A stretch of DNA of 64,000 nt from an uncultured Bacteroidales bacterium. Its GTDB lineage: Bacteria; Bacteroidota; Bacteroidia; Bacteroidales; Paludibacteraceae. Within the stretch, counting starts at the first letter, position 1. Every line of letters begins with the position of its first letter. Under the pieces are notes generated by a model. The model was not told the origin of the DNA, searched no databases, and saw nothing but the letters and a program-made list of their open reading frames with translations. Positions 60,460 to 64,000 of the stretch are shown here, piece by piece. A program made the translations under genes and the position numbers. The stretch spans positions 20,652 through 84,651 of the forward strand of contig CADBYS010000022.1 of the NCBI GenBank assembly GCA_902798965.1. The letters run 5' to 3'.

Positions 60460-61329
60460 AGATTGATTATCGGTTTGTGCTCTGTACTCTGTATTCTGTA
60501 TTCCCAAAGCACTTTTGCGTGGGATTACAGCTCGACGGAGAATGAAGACAAGCACGCGGTACAACTGCGTATGGCTGCGAGTTACAGCAAGAGATGGAAG
60601 AACGGTCTGGGACTGCAATTGGCTCAAGATTTGCGCTTCGACCTGGCATCGAACATCACCGTCGAGACCGCCTCTGCTACCACAAGCGCGTTCGTAGGAC
60701 CACGGTTCAACAAGTCGTACACCACCCTTTCGCTCAGTTACAAACATCCGCAGTTCGAATACCTCAAAGGCGATATAGGCTACACGCTCAAGCTGACCAA
60801 CAAGGACACGCTCGACATCAAAGAGATCATGCGTCACCGTGCGTTCGTCAGCCTCACGGGTTCGTATCGCTACGAGAACTGGTCGTTCAGCCTGCGCGAA
60901 CGCGTGCTCACAGAGATCCGCATGGATGAGCTTGACCTGCATACCGCCACCGGCTATTACGAAGATAACCGCGCCAACTGGTATCTGCGCTCGAAGGTAG
61001 AAGTAGCCTACCACGCGATGAGCCAACCGCTCAAACCCTACTTGTGGTGCGAACTGGAGAATACGCTCAATGCCAACCCGCTGCAGCAGAACTACGCAGC
61101 CAACAATACCGCCAATACAGGGCATCAATATATAAGTCGCGTGCGAACAGGTTTGGGACTCGTGTGGCGAATCAACCGGCGGAACTCGCTGGACTGCTAC
61201 TACCGCTTCCAGTACAACTACCACCGCGATGTAAATGTCAAGCCCAACAAACAGACGATCCACCTGACCGAGGAACGGGCGTTTGTACATATGATCAGCA
61301 TTGCCTATCACTTTGCTGATAAAGACTGA
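60403..61329 (+). CDS. DUF2490 outer membrane protein
   Basis: 308 residues. Signal peptide with a hydrophobic core LIIGLCSVLCILYSQSTFAW. Its cytoplasmic head (LIDRFTDRPLALTDRFTDR) is coded by the mini-hairpin repeats and is unusual. The mature part is a beta-barrel of the DUF2490 type (SYSKRWKNGLGLQLAQDLRFD, YRYENWSFSLRERVLTE, YLRSKVEVAYH). Third gene of the VTC operon. Confidence 0.8.
   Translation: MLIDRFTDRPLALTDRFTDRLIIGLCSVLCILYSQSTFAWDYSSTENEDKHAVQLRMAASYSKRWKNGLGLQLAQDLRFDLASNITVETASATTSAFVGPRFNKSYTTLSLSYKHPQFEYLKGDIGYTLKLTNKDTLDIKEIMRHRAFVSLTGSYRYENWSFSLRERVLTEIRMDELDLHTATGYYEDNRANWYLRSKVEVAYHAMSQPLKPYLWCELENTLNANPLQQNYAANNTANTGHQYISRVRTGLGLVWRINRRNSLDCYYRFQYNYHRDVNVKPNKQTIHLTEERAFVHMISIAYHFADKD
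60480..60500 (+). repeat. Three heptamers in the DUF2490 signal peptide
   Basis: CTCTGTA, CTCTGTA, TTCTGTA code for the hydrophobic core of the signal peptide. Confidence 0.7.
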
Positions 61330-61330
61330 G

Positions 61331-61380
61331 GGAAAGTGAAAGGGGAAAAGTGAAAGGTGAAAATTGAAAGGATGAAAGGA
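61331..61380. repeat. Heptamer array upstream of the DUF4353 gene
   Basis: GGAAAGT, GAAAGGG, GAAAAGT, GAAAGGT, GAAAATT, GAAAGGA, then TGAAAGGA. The final GAAAGGATG provides both an AAAGGA ribosome-binding-like site and the start codon of the next gene. Confidence 0.82.
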
Positions 61381-62954
61381 TGAAAAAGATTTGGATGATT
61401 GTGCTTCTGGCAGTCGGGATGATTGCCTGCACACAGCGAAACACACCGACAGATACCACCAACACCGGTGATTCTGACACCCCGGGCGATACAGGTATCA
61501 ACGACGATAATGTGAACGATCAGAACTGGTCGGACACGATCAGCATCGTGTGGAACGGTGCGTCTGCTACGGTCACGGGGGCGAACGACAGCCTCGAGAT
61601 AACCAACAGCAATGGCTATGTCTCGATCAACTCCTCCGTCACGGCCACCTGCATCGTGTATATGCTATCCGGTAACGGAACAGGACAACTGACCATCTAT
61701 GGTTCGTACAGGCATAACATCACCCTCAATGGACTGACGCTCACCTGCTCCGATGGACCCGCTATCAACAACCAGTGCCATAAGAAGTGTTACCTTGTCA
61801 TCAACGGCACGAACACGCTCACCGACGGCTCGTCGTACGCCTCCTCGTCCGAGGACCGCAAAGCCGCGTTCTTTAGCGAAGGACAGATCATCGCGTCCGG
61901 TGCGGGTGCGCTCACCGTGAAGGGTAACTACAAACACGCCATCGCTTCGGATGATTATATCCACCTCACGGACGGTCTGACAGGCACGCTCAGCCTCACG
62001 GCCTCGTCCGATGGTCTGCATGCCAACGACGGCATATACATCAGCGGCGGCAACACCACCATCAATGCCGGCAACGACGGCGTGCAATGTGACTCGGTCA
62101 TCCTGATCAGCGGCGGCGCACTCAACATCACCGCTACCGACAAGGGCATCGTTGATTCGTTGGGTATAACCATCAGCGGCGGTACGATCGTCGTCAGCAG
62201 CAAATACAAATGTATCAAGACCAAAGCCAACCTGCTCATCAGCGGTGGGGATATACAAGTCATCTGTACAGGAACCTCTTCCGGCGGAGGCAATCCCTGG
62301 GGTGGAGGATCATCCTCGTCCAGTAGTCCCGAAGGAATAGAAGCCAAAGGAACGATCACTGTCACCGGCGGTAAGGTCTTTGCCCAAGCCAACGACGATG
62401 CCATCAATAGCGGTGGCGATATGACCATCAGCGGCGGTTTGGTTATGGCCTACTCCACCGGCAACGACGGCTTGGACGCCAACGGCAACTGCTACATCAA
62501 GGGCGGCACGGTTTATGCCATCGGCGCTTCCTCGCCCGAGGTAGCCATCGACGCCAACACCGAGGAACGCAAGCAGCTCTACGTTCAGGGCGGAACAATC
62601 GTGGCTATCGGTGGCCTGGAGTCAGGTGCCAGCCTCACGCAGAGTTGCTATTCCGCTTCATCGGTCAGCAAGAACACCTGGTACGCGCTCTACAGCGGTA
62701 GCGACCTCGCGTTTGTGTTCAAGACCCCGAGCAGCCTTAGTTCATCGACCTTCGTCGTTTCTACAAGCGGCACTACGAGCCTGAAATCCGGCGTAACAAC
62801 CAGCAGCGGCACGTCAATCCTTAACGGCTATGCCCTTTCTAACCCCACCGTCAGCGGCGGCTCATCGGTCAGCCTGTCAACATACAGCGGCAACTCCGGC
62901 GGTCCCGGTGGTGGTGGAGGTCACGGGGGCGGCGGTCGCCCCGGCGGATGGTAA
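61380..62954 (+). CDS. DUF4353 carbohydrate-binding-domain lipoprotein
   Basis: 524 residues with a lipoprotein signal (lipobox GMIAC, Cys19). The mature part is a long chain of short beta-repeats (ISGGxxxI/VxxxxxxI: ISGGNTTINAG, ISGGALNITATDKGI, ISGGTIVVSS, ISGGDIQVI, ISGGLVMAYS), suggesting a right-handed beta-helix, and it ends in a Gly-rich tail (GPGGGGGHGGGG). Such proteins are encoded near CotH kinase and VTC genes. Probably surface-exposed. Last gene of the VTC operon. Confidence 0.82.
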   Translation: MKKIWMIVLLAVGMIACTQRNTPTDTTNTGDSDTPGDTGINDDNVNDQNWSDTISIVWNGASATVTGANDSLEITNSNGYVSINSSVTATCIVYMLSGNGTGQLTIYGSYRHNITLNGLTLTCSDGPAINNQCHKKCYLVINGTNTLTDGSSYASSSEDRKAAFFSEGQIIASGAGALTVKGNYKHAIASDDYIHLTDGLTGTLSLTASSDGLHANDGIYISGGNTTINAGNDGVQCDSVILISGGALNITATDKGIVDSLGITISGGTIVVSSKYKCIKTKANLLISGGDIQVICTGTSSGGGNPWGGGSSSSSSPEGIEAKGTITVTGGKVFAQANDDAINSGGDMTISGGLVMAYSTGNDGLDANGNCYIKGGTVYAIGASSPEVAIDANTEERKQLYVQGGTIVAIGGLESGASLTQSCYSASSVSKNTWYALYSGSDLAFVFKTPSSLSSSTFVVSTSGTTSLKSGVTTSSGTSILNGYALSNPTVSGGSSVSLSTYSGNSGGPGGGGGHGGGGRPGGW

Positions 62955-62989
62955 GAAAGTTAAAAGTTGAAAGTTGAGTATTGAGAGAA
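62955..62989. repeat. Degenerate heptamers between the DUF4353 gene and the gene at 63016
   Basis: GAAAGTT, AAAAGTT, GAAAGTT, GAGTATT, GAGAGAA, fading into TTTTAAAGTTTAGAGTTGA up to the next start codon. Confidence 0.75.
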
Positions 62990-63015
62990 GTTTTAAAGTT
63001 TAGAGTTGAAAGTTT

Positions 63016-63453
63016 ATGAAAAGAATTTTTAGTATATCAGTTTTTGTACTTTGTACTTTGTCACTTTGTACCTTGTCCGCTCAGAGCCTCCTCACTCCGG
63101 AGCAGCTCGCCAAGCGCGAGAAACGCAAGAACCTCACCGTCAAGGAGTGGAACACCGACGAGAAGTCCAAAACCCGCTGGCTTGACCGCATTAAGGTCTA
63201 TGACGACCAGGGACGCTGCGTCGAGGAGATCGAGTACGCCACATACGGGCAGAAATGGCGCATCACCAGCACCTACGACGATGTGACAGGCAAGGTGCTT
63301 GAGGAGGTTGAGTACAACGACCGCAACCGCCCTACCCGTATCCGCAAGTACGAGTGGAACGCCGACGGCACCAAAGCCAAGCAGTACAACTACCTGCCCA
63401 ACGGCAAACTCTTCTCTATCAAGGTATTTGAATACATATTCTCCGACAAATAA
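63016..63453 (+). CDS. Small exported protein, unknown
   Basis: 145 residues. Signal peptide ISVFVLCTLSLCTLSAQS, whose core LCTLSLCTLS is coded by heptamers (63043-63077). The mature part is basic and strand-rich with repeated YD...G turns (KVYDDQGRCVEEIEYATYGQKWRITSTYDD; EYNDRNRPTRIRKYEWNADG), like YD/MORN-type antitoxin repeats or RHS-like strands. No family is named with confidence. Confidence 0.72.
   Translation: MKRIFSISVFVLCTLSLCTLSAQSLLTPEQLAKREKRKNLTVKEWNTDEKSKTRWLDRIKVYDDQGRCVEEIEYATYGQKWRITSTYDDVTGKVLEEVEYNDRNRPTRIRKYEWNADGTKAKQYNYLPNGKLFSIKVFEYIFSDK
63043..63077 (+). repeat. Five heptamers coding for a signal peptide core
   Basis: TTTGTAC, TTTGTAC, TTTGTCA, CTTTGTA, CCTTGTC. Confidence 0.82.
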
Positions 63454-63691
63454 ATCGGTCACAAAATAGGTATAGACACAACCTATTGATTTACAGAACG
63501 AAAGGCTCATGAGGTTCCTATAAGGTTCCTATGAGCCTTTTATAAGGTTTATGGTTCCCCATGTGGGGGCAAGGAGGGAGGATGGTAGGGACATCAACAA
63601 CCGATAACCACAACAAAGAGCCATATAGTCGGTCAAAAATTACACAAAATGATTAAAAAATGCACAAAGTTGATAAAAAAGTGCGGAAATA

Positions 63692-63723
63692 TTTGCAAAT
63701 ATCAATAATTTTTTGTATCTTTG
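63692..63723 (+). promoter_or_regulatory. Promoter of the gene at 63761
   Basis: -33 TTTG (63692-63695), 20-bp spacer, -7 TATCTTTG (63716-63723). Confidence 0.87.
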
Positions 63724-63760
63724 TAGGTCGAATTGTATTATTACACCGAAAGGAGGCAAT

Positions 63761-64000
63761 ATGAACGCTTTACAACTGAATGCAGAACTATACAGGAATC
63801 TTGGCATCATTGCCGAAGATGAGGGCATGCTTGACAAGGTTGTCAAGTATGTGCGCAATCTGGCAAAAAAGATGCAAGCTGATTCTACATTGATGACAAA
63901 AGAGGAGTTCTATGCAAAGATTGATCGTGCAGAACAGCAATATGCTCGTGGTGAATACACGACCCAATTAAGCGGAGAATCAGTCGAAGACATGCTTAAA
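63761..64000 (+). CDS. Antitoxin-like protein, partial at the window end
   Basis: 80 residues visible, open to the end. MNALQLNAELYRNLGIIAEDEGMLDKVVKYVRNLAKK followed by MTKEEFYAKIDRAEQQYARGEYT resembles the short Bacteroidales antitoxins paired with RelE/ParE-type toxins. A toxin gene would be expected just downstream, outside the window. Unusually for this genome it has a strong ribosome-binding site, AAAGGAGG, at 63749-63756, 5 bp before the start. Confidence 0.62.
   Translation, partial: MNALQLNAELYRNLGIIAEDEGMLDKVVKYVRNLAKKMQADSTLMTKEEFYAKIDRAEQQYARGEYTTQLSGESVEDMLK

Overview
The window comes from a strictly anaerobic member of the Bacteroidota, most likely the order Bacteroidales. The evidence is a two-part promoter (TTTG, 20 bp, TAnnTTTG) seen at more than a dozen places, almost no Shine-Dalgarno sequences, a pyruvate:ferredoxin oxidoreductase, and Bacteroidales-type families (DUF4837, DUF4956, DUF819, VTC-like polyphosphate polymerase, double ABC-2 permeases). 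Coding density is high and most genes lie on the minus strand in compact operons.

Layout. 0-13.3 kb: end of a GH13 glycosidase, rlmN, then a minus-strand run with ribF, an HGSNAT-like acyltransferase, the rimP-nusA-infB operon, an Omp85-like outer membrane protein, a DUF819 membrane protein and a PlsC acyltransferase. 13.3-24.8 kb: an AT-richer accessory island. It holds an IS66-type TnpA orphan, an AAA ATPase (DUF3696-like) coupled to a protein with an HDR motif, a HAD-phosphoribosyltransferase-zinc-ribbon protein coupled to a DprA/SLOG protein, a DUF4062-HATPase protein, a WYL regulator, a decayed AlbA-type gene, and 1.2 kb of gene-free DNA full of palindromes and iteron-like repeats. 24.8-32.2 kb: two ABC-2 polysaccharide-export permeases, galE, a sugar nucleotidyltransferase, a YitT protein, aspartate kinase, ribH and a TPR protein. 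32.3-45 kb: MGDG-synthase-like glycosyltransferase, DUF4837 lipoprotein, apbE, envelope proteins, nadD, gmk, nifJ and an AAA_14 ATPase. 45.3-45.7 kb: convergent tRNA-Gly(CCC) and tRNA-Lys(CTT). 45.8-58.6 kb: dnaA, an acetyltransferase, a HAD protein, recR, a shortened RelA/SpoT synthetase, rsmD, fabG, an OmpP1-like porin, an Lrp regulator, an O-methyltransferase and a DASS transporter. 58.8-63.5 kb: a VTC / DUF4956 / DUF2490 / DUF4353 operon. The window ends inside an antitoxin-like gene.

The most striking non-genic property is that gene borders are built from many unrelated short tandem-repeat families. They include heptamers (GAAAGTC / CTTTTGT type), an AACAAYTT octamer, an 11-mer, a 14-mer and a 16/17-mer whose core GCGAAGC can form a mini-hairpin and shows compensatory changes. 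These arrays often supply stop codons, start codons, signal-peptide codons or whole in-frame insertions (rlmN, ribF, an O-methyltransferase).

The best candidate for an undescribed biological system is the 14.4-20.1 kb pair of two-gene operons. Each is preceded by the same 39-bp promoter/operator block (2 mismatches), in which an 8-bp inverted repeat sits directly upstream of the -7 box. This suggests one regulator controls both putative conflict modules.
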